From: Eunapius fragilis
Lineage: Eukaryota > Porifera > Demospongiae > Spongillida > Spongillidae
Direction: 5' to 3'
Assembly (NCBI GenBank): GCA_963681505.1
Contig: OY811971.1
Location: forward strand, 17,314,234 to 17,378,233
DNA length: 64,000 nt
In this document: one piece after another, positions 1 through 17,927 of the stretch
Position numbering within the stretch: the first letter of the stretch is position 1
How the letters are laid out: each line of letters begins with the position of its first letter
Translations under genes and position numbers: made by a program
The notes under the pieces: generated by a model
Databases searched by the model: none
Seen by the model: only the letters and a program-made list of their open reading frames with translations
Told to the model about the DNA's origin: nothing

Positions 1-575
1 ACGTGTGGAGGACATTGCAAGTAAGTATAAATCCCAGGCATACAAATTGAAAACCTATCCAAACATTATTACTAGTACTTGTACCAAGAGGGTAGTGTAC
101 GTATGAAATCAAAGGTCATAGTGAAGGCCTAAATACCCAGTAATCTAATCGACAGGGCAGTATTACAGTGGTTCTGAAGCCTTGCAACCGTTATCAGCTT
201 CGCGCAAATTAATTCAATTAAGCGCGGGCTATATGCACAGGCCAAAGCCCTTAACACAATTTATTTCATACCTGATGTCCAAGCATCTGATCAGCATCTG
301 AGCAAGCATCTGATCATGATGGCTGATTTGTGCACTGGAGATGGCGTTGAACTTGTTCGTCTCCACTGACGGGTTCGTGGGTCATGAGTTTTGAGCTCGA
401 ATTAATGGTTGGGATTAATTAGAACTACTTTGTGTTCGCTTGAAGTTTCGCTTTCTGCAATTACTATTATGTGCACGTACTATCTTTGTAAGTGCTTCAA
501 GCATATAGTTTCATCACCATGCATGTAATGAGTACTGTAACATGTTTACTCACACACACACACACATACACACAC

Positions 576-641
<66 letters not shown>

Positions 642-1529
642 ACATACCTCTCACAGGTAACCAGGACAAGTAGGCTGACTTCACCCAGATTTGTATGTAA
701 ATCCACCTGTCATGTATGTTTAGTGTTTGTGAGATTCCTTGGCCACTATACATACTTACATTGCGGGGAAGAATTTGGTGAGCGAGAACACACAGCAGCT
801 TGATACAAAGAACCCAAAACATACCTAAGAGGAGTTTACATTGGCATATACGTGCATGCATTGGGATTGTTGTTTCATTACCATCTAGTTTACAGAGATC
901 TAAAGACTAGGAATTCTGCATTAAGCGTGATTGCAACACACCTAATAAGGGTAATTCAGCCAATCAAAAAGTGTCTTGTTGTTATTGCTTGCTTTGTATG
1001 CCCAGGCGAACTTGAGCTTCTGATTCAGTCATACGCTTGGTAAGATGATGTTGGCATGGTACGTATTGTGCTGTAAATAATTCCTTGACTCAATTTTATG
1101 CAGGCACGTCACTTGCACAAGACGCACATACTTTGTGTGCACATGCATGCATATGTAGGTGGTTTACATGCTGGTCGATCCATCTCATAACTTGTACATG
1201 TTGTCTCACTAACAGTCATGGTGTTGGAGGTGGCACCTGCTTTTCTGTCATCAGCTGTCCATGTTGTGGAGCCTGTCTGTTATGTATAAGGGTGAGGTGT
1301 ATACACGGTACTGTACAGGTAAGTTCGTTTTATTTTCAACCAAAGAGTGAAGGTAAGGCGTTTGCATGCAGCTAGTATTGTATTAATAACTGCTGGGAGA
1401 GGTAGTTTATATAAACCACCTTCTAATGAGATTCCTTGGCGAAATGAATCTCATTAGCGGTGGGTTGTAGCGATCACTAGGAACACAAGGCCCTAGATAA
1501 CATCGCTATGAATAGGGCATATTTTCCCA
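1..1529. other. No gene recognised; possible exon end and CA microsatellite
   Basis: I see no convincing coding exon in this stretch. The first bases run into a perfect donor-like gtaagt at about 21-26, so the window may open on the last bases of an exon of a gene that starts outside it. A long CA tract lies at about 551-640. The open frames here are repeat translations or carry no recognisable domain. Confidence 0.5.
551..640. repeat. (CA)n microsatellite
   Basis: Nearly uninterrupted CA dinucleotides, with a few TA and AA interruptions at the left edge. Open frames through it encode only Thr-His or Cys-Val runs and are not genes. Confidence 0.95.
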
Positions 1530-2450
1530 ATGTGGGATATGCAAATTGTCGCAATGACCGAGGCGCTACTGTACAAACATGAGATCCTTACGATGGGGGA
1601 TGCCAAACAACAGGTTATAGGAAGTATGCAAAAGCTTTGTGGCGAAGTGACATCCGGGCTGCTGCAGTTTAAAGGCCACCTCGACCTCATTAAGGAGACA
1701 GAGGATCACGTGATTAAGTACCAGGAACATTTGAAGGCCAAAGTCAATAAAAGCTATGACATTGCTATAAAGAACATTGAAACCGCTCGACAGTCGCTTC
1801 TGTCGGTGATAGATGACACATATGGGCAGCAGTCCAAGAAGCTATGGGCTGAGAGGGACATGGTAGAGAGGACAATCCTAGGCCAGGAGAGCTGCTTAGC
1901 GTTTTCCGATCGGCTCCTCAAGTCTCATGATGATGCCGAAGTGATTTATCTGAGTTCGCAGGCACTCAGGCGGTTGAAACAACTCAAGGATTCAAGCTGG
2001 AATCCTTGTTCTATTGATTTAACTTTTCTATCTTTTGATGAAAGAGTGCCAACGGGTATTGGAGATATTGTACAATTCCATGGCCAAAACTGTATCAGAA
2101 TCGATTTACCTAAGGGAATTAAGATTCTTCCCAGAAGAGAGTATAACTTTTTGATAACAGTTGTAGATTGCAAAGGTATGTTTGACTCACCTGACATCAC
2201 CGTTAGTGCTGATATTAAGATCAGGCCCTACAATCAAACAGACCCTACAGCAAAATCCACAGTAGGAAATTTTGACGCAAGCAGAATCAGTTGGGAAGGA
2301 ACGTTGTCCTGTGAAAAGGATGGTAACTATGCTCTGGTGGTAACCGTGGTACTCTTTGGAAAAGTGCTTGGAACTTCAAATATTAGTTTCACTGTTTCTG
2401 ATCCCAGGGCTCCAGCAGAGGTCCTTTATCATGGATATGGACGCTGGTAG
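1530..2450 (+). CDS. TRIM-like protein fragment: coiled coil plus filamin-type Ig domain
   Basis: A 306-residue open frame. Residues about 1-140 are rich in E, K, Q and L with heptad spacing, like the coiled coil that follows the B-box in TRIM proteins. Residues about 165-290 look like a filamin/ABP280-type immunoglobulin repeat: a VSAD segment, a DASRISWEGTLSC strand and a GNYALVV turn, then a strand ending in SFTVSD. TRIM2/3/71-type E3 ligases have this order, usually with RING and B-box zinc fingers in front and sometimes NHL repeats behind. No RING or B-box cysteines are seen within 1.5 kb upstream, and a stop lies in frame at 1509, so this is either the last exon of a split gene or a truncated copy. 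The frame ends just after the filamin-like domain, without NHL repeats. Invertebrates often carry many such genes. The role as a ubiquitin ligase or scaffold is inferred only. Confidence 0.65.
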   Translation: MWDMQIVAMTEALLYKHEILTMGDAKQQVIGSMQKLCGEVTSGLLQFKGHLDLIKETEDHVIKYQEHLKAKVNKSYDIAIKNIETARQSLLSVIDDTYGQQSKKLWAERDMVERTILGQESCLAFSDRLLKSHDDAEVIYLSSQALRRLKQLKDSSWNPCSIDLTFLSFDERVPTGIGDIVQFHGQNCIRIDLPKGIKILPRREYNFLITVVDCKGMFDSPDITVSADIKIRPYNQTDPTAKSTVGNFDASRISWEGTLSCEKDGNYALVVTVVLFGKVLGTSNISFTVSDPRAPAEVLYHGYGRW

Positions 2451-2633
2451 CAACAATATTACTGATTTCATTAGCAGCACTGTAGGCGTCTTAATGAAGG
2501 TGTGCATTTATAACGTGATGTGTGCATGGAACTTTCTAAGTGATTTTGACCGTTGTAGATTCATTGATATTGCATCCAAATCAACGCAAATCGCCGAAGT
2601 ATTAAGCTGGTTGATAAGGTCATATATATAACA

Positions 2634-2796
2634 CAGCAAAAACACGCGTCGAATCAATTCTTGATTTTCAATTCATTGTCACTTACATGCTGGTACAAAA
2701 TGTTTACATACCGTTAACAATATATGTGCATGCAATAGAATGTATAAGTGACAAATCAATTGAAAATCAAGAATTGATTCTACGCGCTTTTTGCTG
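2634..2796. mobile_element. Foldback MITE-like element (163 bp)
   Basis: Two arms of about 50 bp are inverted copies of each other: the left arm begins CAGCAAAAA followed by a cgcgtcgaatcaattcttg segment, and the right arm reads the same on the opposite strand with few mismatches. They flank a short non-repeated centre. This is the structure of a non-autonomous inverted-repeat transposon. No clear target duplication could be read. Confidence 0.7.
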
Positions 2797-3267
2797 TGGT
2801 AGGCCTAGGATAGGCCAAAAAGGCAGAAGGTGCAAGCTGAGATGCTTTACGGACCCCAGTACCGATGTTAATGCAGTTTATCCATTTTTCTTGTGAGTCA
2901 GCCAATCTGCCATTCCGTTTTGGTTCTCAGAGTGCTGCGCGCGCAATTCACCATCATAAACTGCCCAAGCCCGGAGATGAGAGAACAGAAGAATGGTGAA
3001 TGAGTGGCGGAGCACAACTCGGCGGGTGAGATTTCATTTTCCTGACATAAACGGACGAACAAATTGGTGAACTCTGACCCTACAATTGTCAGGTGCCAGG
3101 TGCAAAAGAGCTGATCTGCACAGCTACAGATAAGAGTAAGAGTTCTGGTTATGTTGTTTTAATTATTACTATTAACTTAGATCTAGATCTTAATTATCTT
3201 AAAAGATAAATTTTATAATGAAGCGCGCCATTCATTTTTATTCAAAAAAAAAAACGCGCGGGAAATA

Positions 3268-9501
<6,234 letters not shown>

Positions 9502-10354
9502 TGCCGTGAGGTAAGGCTTTTTCATTGTTCTTTTACCAAGTATTATTATTTTCATACTCTTGATGAAGTGATATAGAATTCCTGCCCCCTGGTGGTGGAT
9601 ACCAGGTGTTCTTGGGAAATGAATAGATCCGGTTGTTATTTTTCATTTATCCTATATTCAAACGCTTGAACAGATCAGTTCTATTTTATCACATGTACTC
9701 CAATCATCATTGTGCTGTGTGATGTGTAGCTCCCACAGCTGCTGTGTGTGTGTGACATTTGATAACCTCTCGATTTCTCTGTTCCTCTCTGATTATGTTC
9801 TACTTAAGACCTCACTGTGGTCACGGAAAACGAGCTGACGCTAAATTTCTTAAATTATACTTATACTGAAATTGTAAGGAAATCCGTCAGCTATAGGAAT
9901 AATAGCTGTCTGGTGACCCTAACTTATACCTCATGGTGTTGTTGATCATTTTGGGAATTAGTGTTGTCAAGTTGGGGTGATGCTGAACATGACCAGGTGT
10001 GGTTAACTCCCTCCCATGACCTTGGAGCTGTGATTATACCTGATTTGCCACTCTGACCATCCCCTACCCCCCCCCCCCCCCCCCCCACCACCACCACCAT
10101 CCACCACCATTTAGGGATAGTGCCATGCTTTATGGGACATTGCACGCATTAAAAGGGTGTACAAAATTGTGTCTGACGCTTAATTAGACTCTCTGCACCG
10201 CCGCGTTACCTTTCGACGGCTAGCTAAGCGACTCCTTGATGTGACCGAACATGCCATACGAAGGACCCAGACACCGTTGTTATAATTAAAAACTTCTTAT
10301 ACAATTTATGTCACTGCTCTAAGCCTGTATCCATGGAATATGTAGAGAACCGAT
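9502..10354. other. Intergenic, no gene seen
   Basis: Lies between the SMYD stop codon and the next gene. It holds a poly(C) run at about 10067-10086 followed by CCA triplets, and otherwise no coding signal. The last 100 bases probably form the promoter region of the gene starting at 10441. Confidence 0.5.
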
Positions 10355-10366
10355 TGCGCATGCGCA
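10355..10366. promoter_or_regulatory. NRF-1-like palindromic site
   Basis: TGCGCATGCGCA is a full match to the NRF-1 consensus palindrome, 75 bp upstream of the start codon at 10441. This motif marks many metazoan promoters of constitutively expressed genes. Its function here is inferred from position. Confidence 0.5.
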
Positions 10367-10440
10367 GCTTTTTGTGAACGCGGACGCTATCCCTTCTCAC
10401 GAGTCAGAATTATTTGATCTGATAGTTGCGTGCAGAAATC

Positions 10441-12669
10441 ATGGAGCCATTTTTACCTAAGCTTGCGAAGATGAGAGCAGAATGCGAAGATAACGGCAAG
10501 AGCCGAGGACGTCGGAAGGTAGGTCGCGGGCCAACACATTCGTGCATTTAATTAATACAATTCATATTTTAATCTCTCTCTCTCCCTCTTTCAGTTTGTT
10601 GCAGGTCGGCTTCAAGATAAGCTAAACACACCTTCCGTTCAGGAATATTTGAGTGCAGCGCCCAGTCCGCCCTTCAGGAAAGCCGCGGTTGATCCGACGA
10701 CTCTGCATCAAGTGATGGACGTCATTCGGAACATAAACTCCGTGGTCCCTTCGGACGGAGCAGCGGCAGCGCGACGCGTTAACAGCCGCAGCCCCACGCG
10801 CTTGCCTGAAATCCTCCCATGCGATCCGCAGAGAACGGCAAGGCGACCGGACCCCGAAACCATCCAGCAGGTGTTGGACATGATTAACGAGGTGGAGCTA
10901 CAGGGACCTTCTGAGGGCGCAAGCAGTGGTAGCGGTATGATGATAACTAACAAACACAAGGTAGAACAGAAGAAAATCGTGGCGAGGAGGCCCACCCGTA
11001 GGTGGCTGCCCTCCATCCAAGAAAACGGAGTGTGTCTCACGGGGCTGCGCGGTCAAGTAGACGGCGCAGCCAAAACCGGCGCACCGACGTACGTCGCGGA
11101 CGACGGAGCGAAAGCGGGAAAAGACGGGGACCCCGAGTCACGCGACAATAATGGCGCGCGCGGTAAGGACTCTCGCTGGGCGTCCTTGGTCCTTCCACCT
11201 CTCCTGCCCACCGACGGCTCCGTGCCCATGAAGGTTCACAAGGACGCCAAAGGGTACAGAGTTGGAGGAAGGAGATACGTCCGCAGGGATGCTGCCAACC
11301 ACTCGACGACGACGCACTTACCTACCGCCAACTCCACCGAGGCAGATGAAGCTCCAGTGGCTGACACAGTGAACCACAGACCCCACCAGAAGAACCCTGG
11401 GGGCCCAGTAGCCACCACTTCCGTCCTCCCCACCAACGGGTGTGCACTAATTCAGGCTCAAAGGTTCAGTGCCCACCAAGGGACCTCAGCCTCATCGGTG
11501 ATGCGCGTGGGGCTCTCTGAACGTGAACACCTTGGCGATGGTGAAAGAGTTTGTCACGGTGATGCCAGCAAGAGGAGCAGGGCACCCGACATGGTGGGAG
11601 GCCGCCATCTTCGGGGAGGTTTCTTGGATCCTACCCTCTCTCCCTCGGGACCCCCGCCTTCCTCGCTGCAGACTTCTCTTCCAACCACACCGGCTCCACC
11701 ACAAAGTGGGCCAACTGGACACTGGCAGCTGACGGCGACGAAGCTCCTGACCTCAATGGGTGTAGCCATGAGGAGGCACAGGATGGGGAGGAGGCAGAAG
11801 AAGAACCCCGTACTGCCGTTCTCCCACCGCAGCTCCCTCCTCCTCTCCATGCCGCCAAGGATTTCTCCTCCTCCCCTCTCGTTCAGGCTCGGAAGGCCTC
11901 GGCTGTGTACAAGGTGGGCGGGAGGAGGTACCGTCGTGCCGCAAAGGCCTGCTGGACGGACGTGAGGCCGGCTCTTCAGGCCACCGTTGTTGCCAATGGT
12001 GGTGATGGTGGTGCTGACGGTGGTGGGGCCGATGATATCCCTACAAGAGGGCAGGCCATCGCATCCCATGGGGGCGACGATGGCCTGGGAACGGCTCATC
12101 GCGATGCAGCGATGACGGTCCCTGCCACTTTGCTTGCGGAAGACGACTATAGCCTGCCTCCTCGCGACCTTACATCAACGGCTGGCAATTGGATGGATGA
12201 AGAGGAGGAGGAGGAGGTACAAGAGACTTACATGGCAAAGGCAACGCCCTGCCCTAGTGCTACTTGCGCAGATGGCTACATTGGCGACGGTCAAGGGTCC
12301 GTCTCTCCTCCCACTCTCACTTCTCCACTGCTTCCTCCCATCTCTCCTCCCCCCAACATCTCTCCTCCACCAACCATCTCCCCACTCGATGGGGACATGG
12401 CAGCGGCCCCTGACGATGACACATGGGGGTTGAAGTCTGCATTAATGCTGGCTGACAGTGGGTTTGAGGAGATAGCCACAGAGGACAGCTGCGAGGAGGG
12501 CGAGGAGGAGGAGGAGCCCAACCAAATGAGTCAAGTCCCCATCCCCGCCTTCAGCACAACCTACTTTGCCACGTTCACCATGGCTCCGAATCAGGACACG
12601 CACCGTCCTCGTGTGATGACTGCCACTATTAGGAGACTAGATGACATGGACATGTTCATGAATCGATAG
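10441..12669 (+). CDS. Unrecognised proline- and acid-rich protein with internal repeats
   Basis: Exon 1 (10441-10518) encodes a start codon and a basic stretch ending in a gtaggt donor. Exon 2 starts at 10595 after a strong pyrimidine tract and stays open to 11962. A second frame continues the protein-like sequence to a stop at 12667-12669, from at least 11560. Because the frame changes between about 11500 and 11905, there is either a further small intron or a frameshift, which I could not resolve. Visible repeats: DPTTLHQVMDVIRNI and DPETIQQVLDMINEV, each followed by a short linker and P-S-[DE]-G-A, and later a GYRVGGRRYVRR motif echoed as YKVGGRRYRRA. The rest is low-complexity Pro, Ser, Gly and Glu, with a long acidic stretch before the C terminus. 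Base composition is clearly GC-richer than its surroundings. I recognise no domain. A nuclear or scaffold role is possible but unsupported. Confidence 0.55.
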
Positions 12670-12671
12670 CA

Positions 12672-12993
12672 TTCATGATGCAATCCCTCCACAGCCACCC
12701 CCAATGATGCAATCCCTCCACAGCTACGCCCAATGATGCAATCCCTCCACAGCTACGCGCATTGATGCAATCCCTCCACAGCCACGCCCAGTGCAATGAT
12801 GCAATCCCTCCACAGCCACGCCCAATGCAATGATGCAATCCTCCACAGCCACAACTAATGATGCAATCCTTCCACAGCCACGCCCAATGCAATGATGTAA
12901 CCCCTCCACAGCCACGCCCAATGATGCACTCCCTCCACAGCCAACGCCCAATGATGCAATCCCCCACACCCACATGTAATGATGCAATCCCCC
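12672..12993. repeat. Minisatellite, about 29-37 bp unit
   Basis: About ten copies of a unit near ATGATGCAATCCCTCCACAG plus CCACGCCCA, starting just after the stop codon of the gene ending at 12669, so it may be part of its 3' untranslated region. Frames over it are repeat artefacts. Confidence 0.9.
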
Positions 12994-13212
12994 CCCACCA
13001 TTATTTCTGTACTGAATTTTTTGCACTTTCATGCATTTTACTATCAGATGTGGCCATCAGGGAAGGGTGGGGAGAAGACAGGCTTTTTTGCACGGGTCAG
13101 GGTCTTGCCTCTTTACCTCGATCTCTACTGTGGCATTTATCAAAGTTCTGCCAATGCCAGTCCTGAAACTTTCCCACCTCATTTTTCAGGGTCCCACGTG
13201 GCCCAAGGATAA

Positions 13213-13346
13213 TGCCAGCCAATAGAATGCAGGACCAGACCAACTCCTGGCTTTGGGGGCATTGGAGTGAAGCATGGTCCATAAGTTCCACTCCAATGGA
13301 CCCAAATGCCAGGAGTTAGGGTGGTCCTGCATTCCATTGGCAGTGG
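13213..13346. repeat. Imperfect inverted repeat (about 134 bp)
   Basis: The left arm at about 13213-13275 and the right arm at about 13282-13346 are inverted copies, for example AATAGAATGCAGGACC against its complement near 13330. This looks like an old foldback element. A poly(G) run follows at about 13421-13450. Confidence 0.65.
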
Positions 13347-13418
13347 AGACATGTTGACATTGGTGCAATGAGGCCCACGATACCTGCTCCAGGCTCGGGG
13401 GCGGATCTGAGGAGGGGT

Positions 13419-13452
<34 letters not shown>

Positions 13453-13496
13453 ACCCCGTTAATATAACTTCGCATACTTATATTTTAGTACTTGTA

Positions 13497-13663
13497 CAGT
13501 CTTCCCCCGTTAGTAGCGCCACGTTTGTTCCCTGCGCTACTAACATACTTAGGGCATAGATTGCACATTTTAGACATAGAATGTCTGGTACCCACATCAA
13601 TTTTCAATACATCTAACGAGGGAATGCACTACTAACGAGTGTGCTACTAACGAGGTCAGACTG
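13497..13663. mobile_element. Tc1/mariner (pogo-like) MITE with TA target duplication
   Basis: The element begins CAGTCTTCCCCCGTTAGTAG and its other end reads CAGTCTGACCTCGTTAGTAG on the opposite strand. It is flanked on both sides by TA (13495-13496 and 13664-13665). CAGT-starting ends and TA duplication fit the pogo/Tigger branch of Tc1/mariner. At 167 bp it has no coding capacity. Extra copies of the GCTACTAACGAG motif lie inside near the right end. Confidence 0.8.
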
Positions 13664-13749
13664 TACTTTACTTAATAGTTGCGCGCTTGCGCTGCCTATT
13701 CCGTATGTAATATCGTATACGGTTAAATTAGTAGTAGTTTAATAATCAT

Positions 13750-13875
13750 ATGTGGCAAGATTTGATGGAGAATGTGACGGAGTCTCAGGAATCAGTGGAA
13801 TTGAATGCAGGCCCTCAACCTCCTATAGCTATAAACGTAGAAAAGAGGCAAAGATCACAACTTTCTTCACCTGCT
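13750..13875 (+). CDS. Candidate first exon of an unrecognised gene
   Basis: An ATG-started open stretch of 42 codons with a mixed, protein-like composition ends exactly at a GTAAG donor (13876). No downstream exon was identified, so the product is unknown. It could also be a chance frame. Confidence 0.25.
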
Positions 13876-16142
13876 GTAAGAAGGACCATTAATTCATATA
13901 CATAGGCCTACATTTTAATATTTCACATAAAACAAATTGAAATGTCAATAAATCCCTACGGTAACGTACAATTAAGGTTTCCTAGATTGTCATTTGGGCT
14001 AGGGAAGGACAGAAAGTACACTTAAATAAGTGAAACAATATTATTGACAAAATAATGCATACATGTAGTGCTCCCACAAGCCAGCCAACAGTGCCAGCAT
14101 ATACATCATCGTAACTACAGAGCCTAGAAGGAAATCAGGCTAATGTGTTGACATTTTATGATACGTTCGGTTGCACTGATTAGTACAAGCAACTTATAAG
14201 GTAGTACTCTACACATGTATACACAGCGTTGGATGTAGGTAACCTTGTGCGGAAAAGATTGTAGCAAGGTGCAGTTTCCAAATATTGCACAATCCTCACA
14301 GTATGGCCCCTGACAAGTTGTGAAGCAGATGGTCATTTAGTGGTCTCAGAATTACGTATACATACATGAGATCGACGACGAAAGAGGATCGTTTAAATGG
14401 CTTGGCTCTTATGATTGTCCGCCCATTCCTGCATGTGCCAGTCGAGAACCAAATAGACACATTTATGGCAAGACATCCTCGAAGAATGAGATTAGAACAT
14501 ATATTGCACGACAAATATAGCATACTGTAATAAATTTGGTTTCATCACCATGCGTAAATGTATGCGTTTTATTATAAAATAACAAAAGCCAATCCAATCG
14601 GTTAAAAGAGGTTTTTTTAAAGGGCCTCATGATTGAAATACAACAGAGTTGCAAAGCGTCTGGGGCCGTGGGCCGGGGAGGTCCGGCGCTCCCCCATCCC
14701 GAGAGAGGTATGGTCAGATAGGATGCCAGCCTAAGGGGGGGGGGGGGGGGGGGGGGGGGGGCACGGATGGTGGGTGTGGCTGGGGTGGGTGCGGGGAGGG
14801 GGGTATACAAGATAATGCAGGGTGGTCAAGGGGTTAAGTTTCAGGGCAAAATACTGATATCAGGCCCAGCCACCATATAATGGCCATGCGAAATCGACGG
14901 GGATCAAGGTGCATATGAGGATATAAGGGCGGTGCGTGATCCAAGAGGAAGCAAACATATGGAGCTGATATCGATGTTGAAAGGACGCAAGCCTTGTGTA
15001 CCTAACAGGTTGAATGCTTAGCCATCCGGTGAATGAACAGACCAGAACCAACACCCCCAGTTATGAACTTCCTTTTGAACCTGCATGCATGAACCCCTAA
15101 CCATTCCCTGGTGGAATTACCACTACCCCAAGGGACGGGCTACAGAAAGGAAAAAAAAAAAAAAAAAACTGCGTTATGTAAGCCAATATGGAAGTATTTT
15201 TAGAACCTCTGTTTACCCACAAAATGATTCTGTTTGAAGAATGGTACCCAACCTGGTGAGATGGCATCTGGCATGCATGGAGGTGAGACTAAGCCGTTCA
15301 CAATAATCAATTGCTATTATATTGTCTACGGAGAATTGCCCACGTGTATAAGCAGCAACTAAGGTTAGTATCTGCGGTGTTAATTCGTAAATCCGCAACT
15401 GCAATATTGGATCGCTACTGAAATGAAAATAAGCATGCACCACATGCAGTCCACGATTCCTAATATGTGTGTAAAATACTTTATTGTACACATGCGTTCC
15501 TGTAGAAGCCGGATCGAAGGCAAATCATAAGAATGATTTATTTATTTTTAAATACACATAGCAGCCGCTCCCATGCACCATACCTAATTAATATGCATGT
15601 CTGGAGATCAAGGATTGCCACATTGCCACATAGACTATACACACAAACCCAGTAATCATATCCCGCATGCATGTGAACCCCAAATTGTCCAGCACCACAC
15701 CCAGACCCAAAAACCAAGCTATAAAAAACCACAAGTATATCTCCCAGTTACAGACTGCCACACTGTCACCAAATCCCCCCATCCCACCACTAATTATAAC
15801 CAGACCAGAACCAACACCCCCAGTTATGAACTTCCTTTTGAACCTGCATGCATGAACCCCTAACCATTCCCTGGTGGAATTACCACTACCCCAAGGGACA
15901 GGCTACAGAAAGGAAAAAAAAAAAAAAACTGCGTTATGTAAGCCAATATGGAAGTATATTTAGAACCTCTGTTTACCCACAAAGACCACAACAGGTAGAG
16001 GAGGTGAACGAAACTTAATTGCCCTACCCCAAATAACTTTTATTTTATTTTTAACCGTCTCGCACCAATGCAAGTGGAGGAGTGAAGTGGGTATTTATGA
16101 TGGTGCTGGGCGCTAGTAGCATTATCAAGTTTATTTATTTAT
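13876..16142. other. No gene recognised; poly(G), direct repeats
   Basis: Apart from the direct repeat listed separately, I see a G-rich patch with a poly(G) run at about 14737-14761 and several short palindromic low-complexity pieces. No exon with recognisable protein similarity was found. Confidence 0.45.
15038..15983. repeat. Pair of direct repeats, about 185 bp each
   Basis: Copies at 15038-15223 and 15801-15983 are nearly identical, including an internal A-run and the segment TGGTGGAATTACCACTACCC. They lie 763 bp apart in the same orientation. The spacer has no retroelement coding sequence, so they are either terminal repeats of a small element or two copies of one dispersed repeat. Confidence 0.8.
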
Positions 16143-16565
16143 TTATTTAGCATTTATTTTTGTCAGAGGCCATATCAGTAGCCACACCCACCCCGCTTGC
16201 CTTCTGTTGACAAACTGAGCTACAGGCAAGACAGCTGCCTTTGATATTTCTGTAATCTCTCTGCTTAACACACATGCTCTGATGGAAGCAGAAGTGTCTG
16301 GAGGATCAGCTGCTCTAGCCACTGAAGGCAGAAGCACAGGGCCTATGATGTCAAATGTGAAGAACTTGACTGGTTATGTGTTCCCCTATAGCTAGTAGCA
16401 GAGACCTATGGTGCTTGGGGGAAATAAAGCTGTTGAAGCCTTCTCTCAGCTGCATGGCATCCCAACTTGCTACCCTCCCATGCAGGTCCAAGTCAGCTGT
16501 ACTTGAGGATGTCTATGGCAGATCAAATGCTATTGCCATCCTCACCAGATGTATTGTGAATTATT
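16143..16565 (+). pseudogene. Decayed C-terminal copy of a reverse-transcriptase retroelement (copy 1)
   Basis: With frameshifts, the plus strand reads a TGKTAAFDISVISLLN segment, then GGSAALATEGR, then VKCEELDWLCVPL and AETYGAWG, and finally a segment around RSKSAVLEDVYGR. This order is known to me from the C-terminal part of reverse-transcriptase-bearing elements common in sponges and cnidarians, where a D...SVTSPL stretch follows a nuclease-like motif. Several frame changes and stops show it is dead. The element class was not fixed from this fragment. Confidence 0.55.
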
Positions 16566-16664
16566 TTTTCACTCCTGTATTATGTATTCACTTTAATTAT
16601 ATTCATCATAAAATATTCTTGAACGCAATAATAATTATTAATATAAGGGGACTACCTTTTCTGG

Positions 16665-17890
16665 TAAAGTATGCAGCTTCAAAGCGTTCAGAGGCCTTGA
16701 AAAATGGTAGAAGTAGGGGCCTCGGACCCTCAGATTGCCTTGATTTTGCTTCGTTTGTGAGGGAGCTACTGTAAATTAATCCGTTTGGCTAGAGTTACCC
16801 CGCCTAGTTTAGTCTCAGAGGCACTTCAGCTGTTCGATGTTGAGGTTAGGCAGTGCTTCACACAGAGTATAGCTGTAGAAGTTACGGATCGTGCATGGCA
16901 GCAGGCCCAACTGAATCTGAGTCACTGAGGTCTTGGGCTTCGCTCAGTTTCCCACCACTCCTCAGCTGCCTATATTGCTTTCCTTTGTGCTTCCGGCTTT
17001 GGTGATGCACAGAATCCACACCTATCTCACATGGTTGATCTCTTCAACAAGTTTGTCTCTCCATCTGAGGTAATCTCTGTGGATGCTATCACTGCCTCAC
17101 CCGTCCACCAAAGGGTACTGACAAAGAAACTAGAGGACCACCAAGTTCTCATTGTTATTGGAAGCATCATCACCTGACGACAAGGCTCGGCTGCTCTCTG
17201 TGTCAGCACCTCATGCTGCATCCTGGCTACTGGTCACACCTTCTGGCCTCGACCTACATCTTGACCCTAATGAGCTGCAAATCTCTATCCAATGGTGGCT
17301 AGGGATAGACGGCTAGAGGCTCCTCGTGCTCTCTGTGTCCTGGCATAGCTCTTGACCGCCTTGGCAACCATGCTACTACCTGTAAATGGGGTGGTATTGT
17401 CGTCACCTGCCACAACCACCTGCGTAACGTGATTGTTGAGTTTTGCCATTGGAGTGAGAGTAGAGTCGGGCAGTGGCATTACACCAGACATTAACGGCCA
17501 GCAGATGTACTTGTCCTCAATTGGGAGAGAGGGAAATATGCTGCCCTTGACATCGCAGTGACCTCTCCCTTAATCCCTTCTATCCTAACAGCAGCAAGCT
17601 TGTCTGAAGGGGCTGCAGCAGAGGAGGTGGAGGCCAGAAAACATAGAGCAAATGACCCCAAGTGTTGAGTTGGGTTGGGTGTGTATCCTACTTGCGGCAG
17701 AGACCTATGGAAACTGAGGTATGGCCGTAGGGAAACCCAATCCACTTTTTCTCGCCTGGCTCCCACCTGGCCATCATCCTCTTCCAGAGATAATTTCTGC
17801 CTCTTACCACAAAGGCAAGGTGCTCACAGAGCTTTACAGCAGGCTGAACTTCACCCTGGTTCGGGCCCATAGAACGTTCCATATTGTTGA
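16665..17890 (+). pseudogene. Decayed reverse-transcriptase retroelement, longer 3' copy (copy 2)
   Basis: Reads through frameshifts as RSEALKNGRSRGLGPSDCLD, then GLRSVSHHSSAAYIA, then FNKFVSPSEVISVDAIT, a WWLG core, a degenerate zinc-like C-P-D segment, a second nuclease-like patch with EYKYAALDIAVTSPL-type spacing (written here as approximate), and an ending like that of copy 1. The two copies share the C-terminal block in the same orientation, so they are tandem or nested insertions. Stops and shifts occur every 100-200 bases. A 36-bp hairpin, AACCAGTAATCATAT and its inverse, follows directly at 17892-17927. Confidence 0.55.
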
Positions 17891-17927
17891 ACAACCAGTA
17901 ATCATATATGAATATGATTACTGGTTA

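Noticed and set aside
497-861. Open frames of Cys-Val and Thr-His repeats
   Set aside because: Translations of the CA microsatellite; the same applies to the TG/CA tracts at 20.5, 23.4, 26.7, 27.6, 31.1 and 62.0 kb.
15038-15983. LTR retrotransposon with two 185-bp LTRs
   Set aside because: The ends are not TG..CA, no primer-binding site or coding sequence lies between, and the spacer is under 600 bp.
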